A stretch of DNA of 64,000 nt from Robiginitalea myxolifaciens (GCF_900115205.1 NZ_FOYQ01000001.1:1081240-1145239), one strand, 5' to 3'. Counted from the first letter of the stretch, positions 51,678 through 60,771 are shown. A program made the numbers and translations. Notes: generated from the letters alone by a model not told the origin.

Positions 51678-52616
51678 ATGAAGTATACCATTGGGTTTTA
51701 TAATTTGGAGAATCTGTTCGACACCCAGGATCATCCGGAATTACTCGACGACGACTTTACCCCGGATGGCTTTAAAAACTGGACCGAGGAGCGCTATCAA
51801 AACAAACTCTTTAAACTCGGACGAGCCATAGCCCACCTCGGAGAAGGAAGTGCTACAGATCTTCCCGTTTTGCTCGGAATGGCCGAGGTAGAAAACGAAA
51901 CGGTTATTGCGGATTTGCTTAAATCCAAACCCCTGCAGGGCAAGGCCATTGATTACATCCATTTTGATTCCCCTGATGAGCGGGGAATAGATACCGCCCT
52001 ATGTTATCATCCCGAATACTTTTCCCCGGATTCCCAGGAGGCCCTACCCGTACTGATTTACGAAGAGGACGGGCGCAGGGATTATACCCGCGATATCCTG
52101 TATGTCAGTGGCCACATGAATGGAGAGCGGGTTCACGTTTTTGTAAACCACTGGCCGTCCCGCCGGGATGGCGACGTCGCTACGGCCCCAAAGCGATTGC
52201 AAGCAGCACAAACCCTGCAGGGCTTTATCGAGGGGCTGCGGCAGGAAGAGGAACATCCGAATTGCATTCTGATGGGTGATTTTAATGATGACCCGTTTTC
52301 GGATAGCATCGTTTATCTGCAGCAAGCCTTAAACTTGCATAACCCGATGCGCCGGCTGCTGAGCCCGGAACAAGGCTCAGCCAAATACAAGGATCAATGG
52401 ATGCTTTTTGATCAGATACTTCTTTCCCACACCTTCCTGAATAGTGAATCCGGCACCCATCGCTTTGACGGAGCTGATATCATGAATCCCGAATTCCTTC
52501 AGGAATGGAAGGAACCTTTTAAGGGGAAGCCTTTCCGGACCTATGCCGGTCGAAACTACCTAGGCGGCTACTCCGATCATTTCCCCGTTCGGGTAACCCT
52601 GAAATATATTCGATAA
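51678..52616 (+). CDS. Endonuclease/exonuclease/phosphatase family protein
   Basis: A 312-residue metal-dependent phosphodiesterase-fold protein without signal peptide. Motifs: FYNLENLFDTQDHPE, LLGMAEVENETV (metal Glu), VFVNHWPSRRDGD (His), LMGDFNDDPFSD (Asp-x-Asn) and the C-terminal GGYSDHFPV (Asp-His). It may act on nucleic acid or on small phosphoesters. The stop lies 9 bp from the convergent CPBP gene stop. Confidence 0.9.
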   Translation: MKYTIGFYNLENLFDTQDHPELLDDDFTPDGFKNWTEERYQNKLFKLGRAIAHLGEGSATDLPVLLGMAEVENETVIADLLKSKPLQGKAIDYIHFDSPDERGIDTALCYHPEYFSPDSQEALPVLIYEEDGRRDYTRDILYVSGHMNGERVHVFVNHWPSRRDGDVATAPKRLQAAQTLQGFIEGLRQEEEHPNCILMGDFNDDPFSDSIVYLQQALNLHNPMRRLLSPEQGSAKYKDQWMLFDQILLSHTFLNSESGTHRFDGADIMNPEFLQEWKEPFKGKPFRTYAGRNYLGGYSDHFPVRVTLKYIR

Positions 52617-52654
52617 AAAAGCGACTCAGGCTGCAGGAGGCTTGAGCAATCGCT
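52615..52654 (-). terminator. Terminator overlapping the end of the CPBP gene
   Basis: On the minus strand AAGCGA and TCGCTT form the outer stem, and CTCAAGCC with GCCTGAG the inner part, followed by a T6 tract (A6 at 52615-52620). The hairpin includes the last codons of the CPBP gene. Confidence 0.7.
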
Positions 52655-53396
52655 TCCTACCCATGTAATAGACAACGGCCACCACAAGCGTCAGGTAGAA
52701 CAGCAGAAGCCAGAATGGACTCATCGTTCCTGTGAACTCAGGTAATAAGTGTAGGTAATTAAAAGCCATATTCGCGCTGGAATGTACCAGAATTGATGTG
52801 AAAACACTCTCAGTATAATAATAAACCCAACTAATAAATAGTGAGGCAAGTACAACCCAACCTAAAAACACCAAAAAATCCATATCCAATGGAACACCAG
52901 TTCCTATGAGATAGGCAGGAAAATGCCAAAGACCCCAAATGAGACCAACCAGAACACCCGAGTGAAAAACACTGAATTTCTTGAATAATCGGGGTAGCAG
53001 GTATCCTCTCCATCCGTATTCCTCCCCGATAGATATTAAACCGATTATTACAATCTGGGGAAGTAGTTGCGTAGTCCTTAAACTAAATTCGGATACCTCA
53101 AATTTCAGATCGGTGAGTATTGCCAGCGAGGCAAGTAGCGGAATCCCCAGGAGTGAAACCAGCCCCCATCTTAGAGGAAACTTCTTAAAAGTTTGTTTGA
53201 TGAATAATTCCTGAAGTCCTGTCCGCCCCTTATAGCGTACTGAAAGGACCAGCCCGGTCAAGGTTGGGGTAAACACCGACATGATGGTAATGCTGGGGTT
53301 TTCCGCTTTCCATGCTATAAAGCAAATAAGCGAGGAAAGCGCGATCGTAACCGCCGAGAAGGTCAGGATTTCTTTGGTAGCAGAATAACGATACAT
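52626..53396 (-). CDS. CPBP family intramembrane glutamic endopeptidase
   Basis: A 256-residue polytopic membrane protein with about seven to eight helices. The catalytic motifs are EEYGWRGYLLPRL (Glu-Glu-x3-Arg) and, further on, GLIWGLWHFPAYLIG and VHSSANMAFN (His and Asn). Family members cleave prenylated or other membrane substrates, and some give bacteriocin immunity. The gene is AT-richer than its neighbours, with codons such as AAA and AAT frequent, which may mean recent acquisition. Its stop lies in a terminator. Confidence 0.9.
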   Translation of the reverse strand: MYRYSATKEILTFSAVTIALSSLICFIAWKAENPSITIMSVFTPTLTGLVLSVRYKGRTGLQELFIKQTFKKFPLRWGLVSLLGIPLLASLAILTDLKFEVSEFSLRTTQLLPQIVIIGLISIGEEYGWRGYLLPRLFKKFSVFHSGVLVGLIWGLWHFPAYLIGTGVPLDMDFLVFLGWVVLASLFISWVYYYTESVFTSILVHSSANMAFNYLHLLPEFTGTMSPFWLLLFYLTLVVAVVYYMGRKRLLKPPAA

Positions 53397-53478
53397 ATCG
53401 GGTACTTTATACCCTTTAATGACGATTCAGCCAAATCTTTGTTACCGCTGCGCCTTAAATGCCGTCAGGTGTTCCGGC

Positions 53479-53958
53479 TTATTGTTCGAGGAATTGTTTA
53501 TAGGGCTGCTTTAACCGTTCCGAGATAAAAAGCACTTCATGGGGTTTGTTTCTCACTGCTGTCCCGGCATCGAGGAAGAAAGTGGCATCCGCTACCTTAT
53601 GTGTGGGTTCCCCGTATAATTCCTTAAATCCGTCCAAGAAAAATTTCTCTTCTTCCGCCTCAGTCAAAATCCATACGATGTCCAGCTGATCATCTGCGAA
53701 GATCAGTTCTGCTTTCCTTTTTTTGCCGGCATATTCAAATCCATAACAATCGAGTTGTGATTGCTCTTTTTTGGCGGTTGGCAGCTGTATGGGCTCATTT
53801 GATCGGATTATTATAGAGTCGCATTGAGATTCAAGATTTCGTCTGATTTCATCCATGGAATTACCAAATACGAGTACCTCAGGTTTTGATATCTCAACCG
53901 ATGGCAAGGAAAGTAAAATGAACAGGATTAATGGAGTTACAGATTTAATTAAACTCAT
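53479..53958 (-). CDS. Unknown exported protein, 159 residues
   Basis: A signal-like hydrophobic start (VTPLILFILLSLPS) is followed by an alpha/beta soluble part with a single Cys pair candidate (ESQCDSI and LDCYGFEYAG). The C-terminal half (WILTEAEEEKFFLDGF, ADATFFLDAG) has no catalytic signature. No family is recognised. It lies 82 bp upstream of the CPBP gene on the same strand in the same AT-richer patch and may share its origin. Confidence 0.6.
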   Translation of the reverse strand: MSLIKSVTPLILFILLSLPSVEISKPEVLVFGNSMDEIRRNLESQCDSIIIRSNEPIQLPTAKKEQSQLDCYGFEYAGKKRKAELIFADDQLDIVWILTEAEEEKFFLDGFKELYGEPTHKVADATFFLDAGTAVRNKPHEVLFISERLKQPYKQFLEQ

Positions 53959-54047
53959 AGTCTATATCTAGATTGTTTGCAGTAATTATTAAGATTACTA
54001 TAAACAAATAAGGACTAAGGAGAATGGAAACTGTTACACCAGAAATA

Positions 54048-54764
54048 TTAAGAAACCCGGGTTACCTGGTTTTCGTCTAGGAGGTCATCGCCGCGTAACC
54101 TCAGGAATACCTGGGCAGTGGTCAGGACATCCAACTCGCAGTACTTCTGGATTCGCTCAATATCCCCATCTTCATAATATACCGATCGGATTTGACTTCC
54201 ATCCAGGTCCTCTTTGGGGGATGGAATCCCCAACACATGGGCCATGAGCCGCAGCGAAGTGTAGTGCCGGAACTCCCCGAATTTCCACAACTCCATAGTA
54301 TCCAAATGAGGGATTTCCCAGGGCTTTTTACCAAAAAGATTCAATTTTGCAGGCAGGCGCAGGCCATGGATCAGCATTCGACGGGCCAGGTAGGGGAAGT
54401 CGAATTCTTTCCCGTTGTGAGCGCAAAGCAAATGCCGGGGACGACCAAAATGATCCTCCAGAAGTTCACTGAATTGAATTAACAGTGATTTCTCTTCTCC
54501 GGTAAAACTGCGAAGCCTGAACTGACGTTGGGATCCAGACAGATTAAAAAAGCCAACTGATATGCAAATGATCTTCCCGAATTCGGCCAAAATTCCTGCG
54601 CGTTCGTAGTACTCTTCAGCGGAAATATCATCCTTGCGCTGGAAGCGGGTTTTTAATGCATACAACTCCCTGGCCTCCTCGGAAAGCTCATCAAATGTTT
54701 GCGCTTGGGGGACGGTTTCTGTATCCAGAAAAAGGATGGAATCCAGCGGTATTTTCTGTAGCAT
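54048..54764 (-). CDS. PolB-like 3'-5' exonuclease
   Basis: A 238-residue RNase H-fold exonuclease. The three acidic exo motifs are SILFLDTETVPQ (Asp-x-Glu), CAHNGKEFDFPYLARRM (Asp) and the C-terminal IQKYCELDVLTTAQVFLR (Asp, in the Y-C-x2-D-V form). This matches the stand-alone exonuclease group related to the PolB exonuclease domain, used in DNA repair or trimming. The region 54765-54948 upstream contains two matched dyads. Confidence 0.9.
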   Translation of the reverse strand: MLQKIPLDSILFLDTETVPQAQTFDELSEEARELYALKTRFQRKDDISAEEYYERAGILAEFGKIICISVGFFNLSGSQRQFRLRSFTGEEKSLLIQFSELLEDHFGRPRHLLCAHNGKEFDFPYLARRMLIHGLRLPAKLNLFGKKPWEIPHLDTMELWKFGEFRHYTSLRLMAHVLGIPSPKEDLDGSQIRSVYYEDGDIERIQKYCELDVLTTAQVFLRLRGDDLLDENQVTRVS

Positions 54765-54802
54765 GGGGTAAAAATAAGGGCATTATATGAAAAATAGCTG
54801 CA

Positions 54803-54820
54803 ACCGACCGCCGAGTCGGT
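54803..54820. promoter_or_regulatory. Dyad ACCGAC-N6-GTCGGT, copy 1
   Basis: A perfect 6-6-6 inverted repeat 39 bp upstream of the exonuclease start. The same architecture recurs at 54929-54946. It has the look of a TetR-type operator; it could instead be a weak hairpin since TTTT follows on the plus strand. Confidence 0.45.
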
Positions 54821-54928
54821 TTTGGGCCCTAATTAAACCGTTCATCGATTGGCAATTTTCAGATTCCCGGTCTGGAAAACCGATTAAGTGCAACTTTTGC
54901 GAGCAGTTCAAAGATTTTTTCAGGACTT

Positions 54929-54946
54929 ACCGACTATCTGGTCGGT
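54929..54946. promoter_or_regulatory. Dyad ACCGAC-N6-GTCGGT, copy 2
   Basis: A second perfect 6-6-6 inverted repeat with the same arms but a different spacer, 126 bp from copy 1 and directly after the ogt stop codon at 54949. No T tract follows on the minus strand, which argues against a plain terminator. Confidence 0.45.
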
Positions 54947-54948
54947 CA

Positions 54949-55476
54949 TTAATCGAAGAGTGCAACTTGTCGATGCGGACTTTCATGGTTCAAGAGCCAT
55001 TTCTTTCGATGAAGTCCTCCGGCATACCCTACCAAAGAGCCGTCAGAGCCGATGATTCGATGGCAGGGAATGGCAATCCATATCGGGTTTTTTCCGTTGG
55101 CTGCGGCAACAGCCCGAATGGCCTTGGGATCTCCCAGATCTTTAGACAATTCCAGGTAACTCATGCTTTTCCCAAAAGGAATCTTCTGAAGTCGCTCCCA
55201 TACACTTTGTTGAAAGGTCGTACCCTGGGGCTGCATGGGAAAGGTAAACTCCTGAAGGCTACCCTCAAAATATCGGTTCAATTCCGCTGCTGCACGCAAT
55301 AGTAATTCCTTGTTTAAAGGGGAGGGGTCGGTTTCGTAAGTATCCGGAATAGCATCTACGAGCTTAATGCTCGTAATGGCCGTTTGGTTCCCCTGAATAC
55401 ATGCCATGCCCAAAGGAGTCCGGACATACAGGGTGTTGGCTATCAGGGTTGCATTCTCTTGCTCTTGCGTATTCAT
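54949..55476 (-). CDS. ogt: Methylated-DNA--protein-cysteine methyltransferase
   Basis: A 175-residue DNA repair protein that removes alkyl groups from O6 of guanine. The acceptor Cys is in IAIPCHRIIGSDG, followed by GYAGGLHRKKWLLNHE. The start at 55476 overlaps the stop of the CNNM gene by 4 bp (ATGA); an upstream in-frame start at 55512 would overlap that gene by 40 bp and is disfavoured. The N-terminal half is the usual less conserved domain. Confidence 0.94.
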   Translation of the reverse strand: MNTQEQENATLIANTLYVRTPLGMACIQGNQTAITSIKLVDAIPDTYETDPSPLNKELLLRAAAELNRYFEGSLQEFTFPMQPQGTTFQQSVWERLQKIPFGKSMSYLELSKDLGDPKAIRAVAAANGKNPIWIAIPCHRIIGSDGSLVGYAGGLHRKKWLLNHESPHRQVALFD

Positions 55477-56573
55477 TCTATGATCCCGGAACGTTTGGCG
55501 CGGTCTTCCCATTTCTTTCGGGCCAGCAACTGTAAATCCTCAACGTGATCGCTCTCGTCCATAATCTCGAGGCCCAATAAGGTTTCAATCACATCTTCCA
55601 TGGATACTAGTCCGCTAACCGAGCCATATTCGTCTACTACCAGGGCAATATGTTCCCGCTTTCGGATCAGGGTGTCAAAAAGCTGTGGGATGGGCGTATC
55701 GCGGCGGGTAACCAGCATATCGCGCCTAATTTCAGAAAGGGGTTGTTCCCCATTCTCATCGATGAGTTCTTCCAGGACGTTATCCTTAAGCACATACCCG
55801 GTAATGGCATCTTCCCGTTCCGAAAATATGGGAATACGGGAAAAGCGAAGCTTGGGGTTTTCCGTAAAGAACTCGGAGATGGTCTGGGACGCCGGGGCTA
55901 TTTTCATGACCGCGCGTGGCGTCATCACATCCTTAACTAGAATTTCATCGAATTGCAGCAAGTTGCGGATAACCTTGGATTCGGATTCCTCAAAAACACC
56001 TTCCTCCTCGGCAACTTCCGCCATAGCGCTAAAATCCTCCCGGCTTAAAACACTTTCATGCGAACTTTTCCCTACCAGGCGGGTGAACAACTGCAAGAGC
56101 CATAATAAACCCGTTACGCGCAATACCCATACCATGGCATTGAGTATCCGGGCCGAGATATTGGCCAGTTGTTTCCAGTTATTCGCCCCAATGGTTTTCG
56201 GAATTATCTCAGAAGCTACCAGAATCAGGATGGTCATTATGGTGGAAACCACTCCGACCATGAGATCTTCTGTAAATTCCAAGCCCAGGATGGTCCGGGT
56301 TTGCTGCCCGTAAAGCTCCGCATAGGCTGCTTTGGCCTGAACACCAACCAGGATGGCTCCCACGGTGTGCGCCACAGTATTGAGCGTCAGGATAGCGATG
56401 AGGGGCTTGTCTACATCTTTCTTAAGCTTCTCCAGAATAAGCGCATACTCCTTGCCTTCTTTCTTTCGGACATTGATAAAAGTCGGGGTGACCGAAAGCA
56501 AAACTGCTTCGAGGATGGAACAGAGAAAGGAAAAGAAAATTGAAATGAGTGCGTAGAAGATCAGTAATCCCAT
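55473..56573 (-). CDS. CNNM-type membrane protein with paired CBS domains
   Basis: A 366-residue protein. The N-terminal CNNM domain has three to four helices (residues 1-160) with the segment SEIIPKTIGANNWKQLA. Two CBS domains follow from ~215 (DVMTPRAVMKIAPAS, and VDEYGSVSGLVSMEDVIETLLG). The C-terminal CorC/HlyC transport-associated domain seen in longer relatives is missing; the protein ends soon after CBS2. Members are linked to Mg or Na homeostasis; in flavobacteria the relative GldE has a gliding role, but no gld genes are nearby. It is coupled to ogt. Confidence 0.9.
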   Translation of the reverse strand: MGLLIFYALISIFFSFLCSILEAVLLSVTPTFINVRKKEGKEYALILEKLKKDVDKPLIAILTLNTVAHTVGAILVGVQAKAAYAELYGQQTRTILGLEFTEDLMVGVVSTIMTILILVASEIIPKTIGANNWKQLANISARILNAMVWVLRVTGLLWLLQLFTRLVGKSSHESVLSREDFSAMAEVAEEEGVFEESESKVIRNLLQFDEILVKDVMTPRAVMKIAPASQTISEFFTENPKLRFSRIPIFSEREDAITGYVLKDNVLEELIDENGEQPLSEIRRDMLVTRRDTPIPQLFDTLIRKREHIALVVDEYGSVSGLVSMEDVIETLLGLEIMDESDHVEDLQLLARKKWEDRAKRSGIIE

Positions 56574-56628
56574 GAAACCGTATTCTGCCTCCTAAGATAC
56601 AATAAATGCAGGGTAATGTTAAGGAGGA

Positions 56629-57993
56629 TTATTGCGCAGCTAACAATGCTTCATAGAACCATTGATGCAACTGGGTACGCACCTTGAGTTCGTAGAGCTG
56701 CCGGTGGCTGCGATCGGGATATACCCGGTTAGAGAGGAAGATAAATACCAATTGGTTTTCTGGATCGGCCCAGACGAAAGTACCTGTAAAACCACCATGT
56801 CCGAAACTTTTGGCACTGGCAAGTGGAGCCGGATAAGCCGTATTTAATGATTGGGAAGCATTTTCCAATAAAGGCTTATCAAATCCCACTCCCCGGCGAT
56901 TCTCATTCTCCGGATACTGTACCCGGGCATATTCTTCTACCAGGTTGGCATCGAAGATTTGCTTTCCATTGTAGCGGCCATAATTCGCAAAGCACTGCAT
57001 AATTACTGCCAAATCATCGGCCGTACTGAACAGGCCGGCATTCGCAGAAACACCTCCCAGAAGCGACGCATTCTCATCATGTACCCATCCACGGGTAAGT
57101 GTATTGCGGTAAAGGGTGTCTTGTTCGGTGGGAACAATTCGAGCCCCCGGCTGGCGTAGTTCTGGTAGGAATGAGGTATGGCTTAAGCCCAGTGGCCCAT
57201 AAACATTTTCAAAAAGGTAGGTGTCAAAATTCAGACCTGTCTGTTGCCTCACTATTTCGGGTATCAGGAGGAAGGCCAGACCGGAGTAGCGGTACGTTTT
57301 ATCACTGGAAACGGCCGATTTGTTGATCCCGCGGTACATTTTTTTGGGAAAACGCCGGTTTATGAACCGATCTTCATAGGCCTGTAAGGAGAATCGGGTA
57401 GATGCGCTGGTTCTGACGAACTTTCTTTTGAGCCCTGGTTTGCGCTTGTGCCTAACATCGCTAAGGAACACGATATAGGGTTTCAATCCCGCCTGATGGG
57501 CCAGGATCTCCCTCCAGGTGAGCTCACTTTTGTCGGAACTGCGCCGCCAGGGTTTCCAGGTTTCACTTAATGGATCATCTAGCGCAATTATACCTGCTTC
57601 CTGAAGCTTCATCACGGCAGGCAGGCCAGCGGTAATCTTAGTAACGGAAGCCAGGTCATAAAGATCGCCTTTGGCAACGGGAGATAAGCTGTCATAGGTA
57701 TGAAAACCAAAGGTCTTGTGGTAGATTTTTTCGCCCTTGTAGGCGACCAGCACCTGAGCGCCAGGAAATGCCTCACGCCCTATGGCCAGGGACATTAGAG
57801 AATCTACCTTCTGGTATAAATCAAGGGAATCCAGCTTGTATTTTCCAAAACTCCCGTCAGGTAAGACTGCACTTTCAAATGAGGCAGGATTGGTCTCAGG
57901 ACTCAGGTAATCGGCCTGGCCGAAGCCCTGGAATATACCTAATAGTATGACGAAAATCCGGAAAACCACCCTACCCCAGGTATTTGATGGCAT
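56629..57993 (-). CDS. Exported serine hydrolase (class C beta-lactamase fold)
   Basis: A ~454-residue exported penicillin-binding-like hydrolase. The start at 57993 gives a signal peptide (RIFVILLGIFQGFGQ); the frame is open to 58014. Motifs are the SxxK nucleophile in LASVTKITAGL, Tyr-Ser-Gly in YRYSGLAFLL and the third motif as HGGFTG. Such proteins act on D-amino-acid peptides, esters or beta-lactams, and the substrate is unknown. It overlaps the end of hemB by 23 bp, so the two are co-transcribed. Confidence 0.9.
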   Translation of the reverse strand: MPSNTWGRVVFRIFVILLGIFQGFGQADYLSPETNPASFESAVLPDGSFGKYKLDSLDLYQKVDSLMSLAIGREAFPGAQVLVAYKGEKIYHKTFGFHTYDSLSPVAKGDLYDLASVTKITAGLPAVMKLQEAGIIALDDPLSETWKPWRRSSDKSELTWREILAHQAGLKPYIVFLSDVRHKRKPGLKRKFVRTSASTRFSLQAYEDRFINRRFPKKMYRGINKSAVSSDKTYRYSGLAFLLIPEIVRQQTGLNFDTYLFENVYGPLGLSHTSFLPELRQPGARIVPTEQDTLYRNTLTRGWVHDENASLLGGVSANAGLFSTADDLAVIMQCFANYGRYNGKQIFDANLVEEYARVQYPENENRRGVGFDKPLLENASQSLNTAYPAPLASAKSFGHGGFTGTFVWADPENQLVFIFLSNRVYPDRSHRQLYELKVRTQLHQWFYEALLAAQ

Positions 57994-58960
57994 CTCTGGC
58001 GAAATAGGAAGCAATCAGGTCGGCGCCTGCACGGCGAATGGCGAGTAATTGTTCCATCATTACCGCATCGTGATCCAACCAGCCCTGGGCAGCGGCAGCT
58101 TTGAGCATGGCATATTCCCCGGAAACCTGATATACGGCTACCGGAACTACTACCTCATTTCGAATTTCACGAACAATATCCAAATAACACAAGCCCGGCT
58201 TGACCATGACGATATCGGCACCTTCTTCGATATCAGCCCTTACCTCTTTGAGGGCCTCCAACCGATTGGCCGGATCCATCTGGTAAGTCTTTTTATCGGA
58301 CGGGGCGGAAACATCGGCTACCGGAGCCGAATCCAACGCATCCCGGAAAGGTCCGTAAAAAGCGCTGGCATATTTGGCACTATAACTCATGATACCGGTG
58401 TTGGAAAATCCTTGTCGGTCCAGGGATTCCCGTATGGCAGCTACACGTCCATCCATCATGTCACTGGGAGCGACCATATCCGCTCCGGCACGGGCGTGGG
58501 ACACACTCATTTCGCCCAATACAGCAACCGTTGCGTCATTTACTATCTCACCCCCCTGAACAATGCCATCGTGACCAAAACTGGAATAAGGATCCAGGGC
58601 CACGTCGGTCATTACCCATAATTCCGGACAGGCGTCCTTGATGGTGGCCACCGCCCGTTGCATGAGGCCATTCGGATTAACAGCCTCAGTTCCTGCATTA
58701 TCCTTGAGCCTATCGGAAACCTTGACGAAGAGCAGGACCGATCGCAGCCCCATATTCCATAATTCCCTGGCTTCGGCGGCCAGATAATCCAAACTTGTCC
58801 TGTAATAGCCGGGCATCGACGGAATTTCCTCTCTGATCCCTTTGCCTTCGGTTACAAATAAGGGTACAATAAAGTTTGCCGGGGAAAGGTGGGTTTCCCG
58901 GGTCATGGAACGTATGGCCTCAGTCCTTCGTAATCTGCGATTTCGCTTTCTCAACTCCAT
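57971..58960 (-). CDS. hemB: Porphobilinogen synthase (delta-aminolevulinic acid dehydratase)
   Basis: A 329-residue enzyme joining two 5-aminolevulinate molecules into porphobilinogen. The catalytic Lys pair is in SYSAKYASAFYGPFRDA and MVKPGLCYLDIVR. The metal-site segment reads DVALDPYSSFGHDG, with Ala and Asp in place of the zinc-binding Cys, so this is a magnesium-type rather than zinc-type enzyme. It lies 17 bp after the PhzF-like gene, on the same strand as the other hem genes. Confidence 0.97.
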   Translation of the reverse strand: MELRKRNRRLRRTEAIRSMTRETHLSPANFIVPLFVTEGKGIREEIPSMPGYYRTSLDYLAAEARELWNMGLRSVLLFVKVSDRLKDNAGTEAVNPNGLMQRAVATIKDACPELWVMTDVALDPYSSFGHDGIVQGGEIVNDATVAVLGEMSVSHARAGADMVAPSDMMDGRVAAIRESLDRQGFSNTGIMSYSAKYASAFYGPFRDALDSAPVADVSAPSDKKTYQMDPANRLEALKEVRADIEEGADIVMVKPGLCYLDIVREIRNEVVVPVAVYQVSGEYAMLKAAAAQGWLDHDAVMMEQLLAIRRAGADLIASYFARDAIKYLG

Positions 58961-58977
58961 TTCCTGATCGTATTGCG

Positions 58978-59772
58978 TTAAGGGATATATATTTCTCCCT
59001 TCATATATAGGGCCGCTTGCCCTCCGATGCGAACGCGGGGTCCATGATCCTCACAGCGCAACATACCTCTCCGCGCTGAACGCTGTTGGGCCAACAGGGA
59101 CTTCTTGCCCAACCGCTTGGACCAATAGGGAATAAGTATGGTATGTGCAGAGCCAGTCACGGGATCTTCGTCTATCCCGGATCCGGGAGCAAAAAAACGG
59201 GAAACAAAATCTACCTCATTGCCCGGCGCAGAAACAATGATCCCGCGAACTTTATAATCCCTGAGGAGGAAATGCTTGGGATCCAGGGCGTCTATCGTGC
59301 GCTGGTCTTTATAAATCAATAGGTAATCCGTTGTCCCCATATAGCATTCAAGGGGTTCCTTACCAATAACTTCACCCAGTCCTTTGGGCATTTTTATGGG
59401 ATGCGGCTCATCGGATGGAAAATCCAGTACCAGCCAATCTTCTTCACGGTCTACGGTCAGGGTTCCCCGTTCCCGACTGTAAAATACCAGGGAATAATCG
59501 TCCTGGTGTTTCGTGGTAAATAAGACATAAGCCGTGGCCAGCGTGGCATGTCCGCAAAGGGCAACTTCAACTGCCGGAGTAAACCAGCGTATTTGATAGC
59601 CTGCCTGGTAAGGAACTACAAATGCGGTTTCTGCCAGGTTGTTTTCAGCAGCAATTTGTTGCATCATTTTATCATCTAACCAGGAGTCCAGAACACATAC
59701 GGCTGCCGGGTTACCGGTGAAGGGAGCCGAAGCAAAGGCATCGACCTGATAAATACTAAGCGTTTGTCCCAT
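58978..59772 (-). CDS. PhzF family epimerase/isomerase-like protein
   Basis: A 264-residue protein with the PhzF double-barrel fold. The family start YQVDAFASAPFTGNPAAVCVL and the catalytic Glu in AENNLAETAFVV are present, as is GIDEDPVTGSAH with the second-domain loop. Housekeeping PhzF relatives are of unknown function. It has its own promoter-like sequence at 59797-59826 and precedes hemB by 17 bp. Confidence 0.92.
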   Translation of the reverse strand: MGQTLSIYQVDAFASAPFTGNPAAVCVLDSWLDDKMMQQIAAENNLAETAFVVPYQAGYQIRWFTPAVEVALCGHATLATAYVLFTTKHQDDYSLVFYSRERGTLTVDREEDWLVLDFPSDEPHPIKMPKGLGEVIGKEPLECYMGTTDYLLIYKDQRTIDALDPKHFLLRDYKVRGIIVSAPGNEVDFVSRFFAPGSGIDEDPVTGSAHTILIPYWSKRLGKKSLLAQQRSARRGMLRCEDHGPRVRIGGQAALYMKGEIYIP

Positions 59773-59796
59773 TAATTGATCTATTGTTTACGCATG

Positions 59797-59826
59797 TAAA
59801 AATAGTACATCTCCACCTTGAAACAA
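59797..59826 (-). promoter_or_regulatory. Putative promoter of the phzF-like/hemB transcript
   Basis: On the minus strand TTG (59826-59824) and TATTTTTA (59804-59797) are spaced by 19 bp, matching the flavobacterial consensus at all but the last -7 position. It gives a 24-nt leader region before the PhzF start. Confidence 0.5.
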
Positions 59827-59850
59827 TCAGGTAGCAAAGTCATTAGGGCT

Positions 59851-60771
59851 TCAGACCCAGCCCCTTGGATTTTTAAGGACCTCCAGCAATTTTTCCTCAG
59901 GGGAACCTGCTGCCGGTTGATGGTCATAGGCCCATTGCACCTTAGGGGGAAGGCTCATCAAAATACTTTCAATACGCCCCTGTGTTTTGAGACCAAATAA
60001 GGTCCCTTTATCATGAACCAAATTAAACTCTACATATCTCCCGCGGCGTATTTCCTGCCAGGTTCGCTCTGACTCACCATATGCCATATCCTTACGCCGC
60101 TGGACTATAGGCAAATAGGCCTCCAGGAATGAATCACCTATTTCAGTAACAAATTCATACCAATCGGTTTCAGAACGCGAATCATCAGGCCGCAACCTGT
60201 CGAAAAACAACCCGCCAATCCCCCGGGCTTCTCCCCTGTGGGCATTGTGAAAATAGCTATCGCATTCCGCTTTAAACTTTGGGTACAGTTCACTGCCATG
60301 CCGGTCACAGGCCGCCTTACAAATCTGGTGGAAATGCTCGGCGTCCTCCTCAAAAAGATAATATGGGGTTAAGTCCTGCCCTCCCCCGAACCATTGTTGC
60401 GCGATGTTCCCTGCCGCATCGTACATTTCAAAATAACGCCAGTTGGCATGCACCGTTGGAACCATAGGATTTACAGGGTGTATTACCAGACTAATCCCAC
60501 AGGCATAAAAATCGGCCTGGTTTACCCCAAAGTAATTGCGCATACTTTCAGGAAGTGCTCCGTGCACAGCGGAAACATTCACGCCGCCTTTTTCAAAAAC
60601 GGCCCCAGATTCCAAAACCCGGGTTCTGCCACCTCCACCGCCGGGTCGCTCCCACAAATCTTCCCGGAAAGCCGCTTTACCGTCCTCAGCTTCTAAAGCC
60701 GTGGTAATACGGTCCTGAAGGTCGCAGATATAGTCGTAGAAACGTTGTTTTATGGATGTTTCCGTTCCCAT
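59851..60771 (-). CDS. hemF: Oxygen-dependent coproporphyrinogen III oxidase
   Basis: A 306-residue enzyme that decarboxylates coproporphyrinogen III to protoporphyrinogen IX using oxygen. Recognisable segments are HANWRYFEM, WFGGGQDLTPYYLFEEDAEHF, RGEARGIGGLFFD and RRGRYVEFNLVHDKGTLFGLKT. Aerobic type; no hemN is seen in the window. Its ATG overlaps the last base of the hemE stop. Confidence 0.97.
   Translation of the reverse strand: MGTETSIKQRFYDYICDLQDRITTALEAEDGKAAFREDLWERPGGGGGRTRVLESGAVFEKGGVNVSAVHGALPESMRNYFGVNQADFYACGISLVIHPVNPMVPTVHANWRYFEMYDAAGNIAQQWFGGGQDLTPYYLFEEDAEHFHQICKAACDRHGSELYPKFKAECDSYFHNAHRGEARGIGGLFFDRLRPDDSRSETDWYEFVTEIGDSFLEAYLPIVQRRKDMAYGESERTWQEIRRGRYVEFNLVHDKGTLFGLKTQGRIESILMSLPPKVQWAYDHQPAAGSPEEKLLEVLKNPRGWV

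Noticed and set aside
55600-56313. 237-codon plus-strand ORF
   Set aside because: Antisense to the CNNM/CBS gene; Ser/Arg-rich mirrored frame without a domain.
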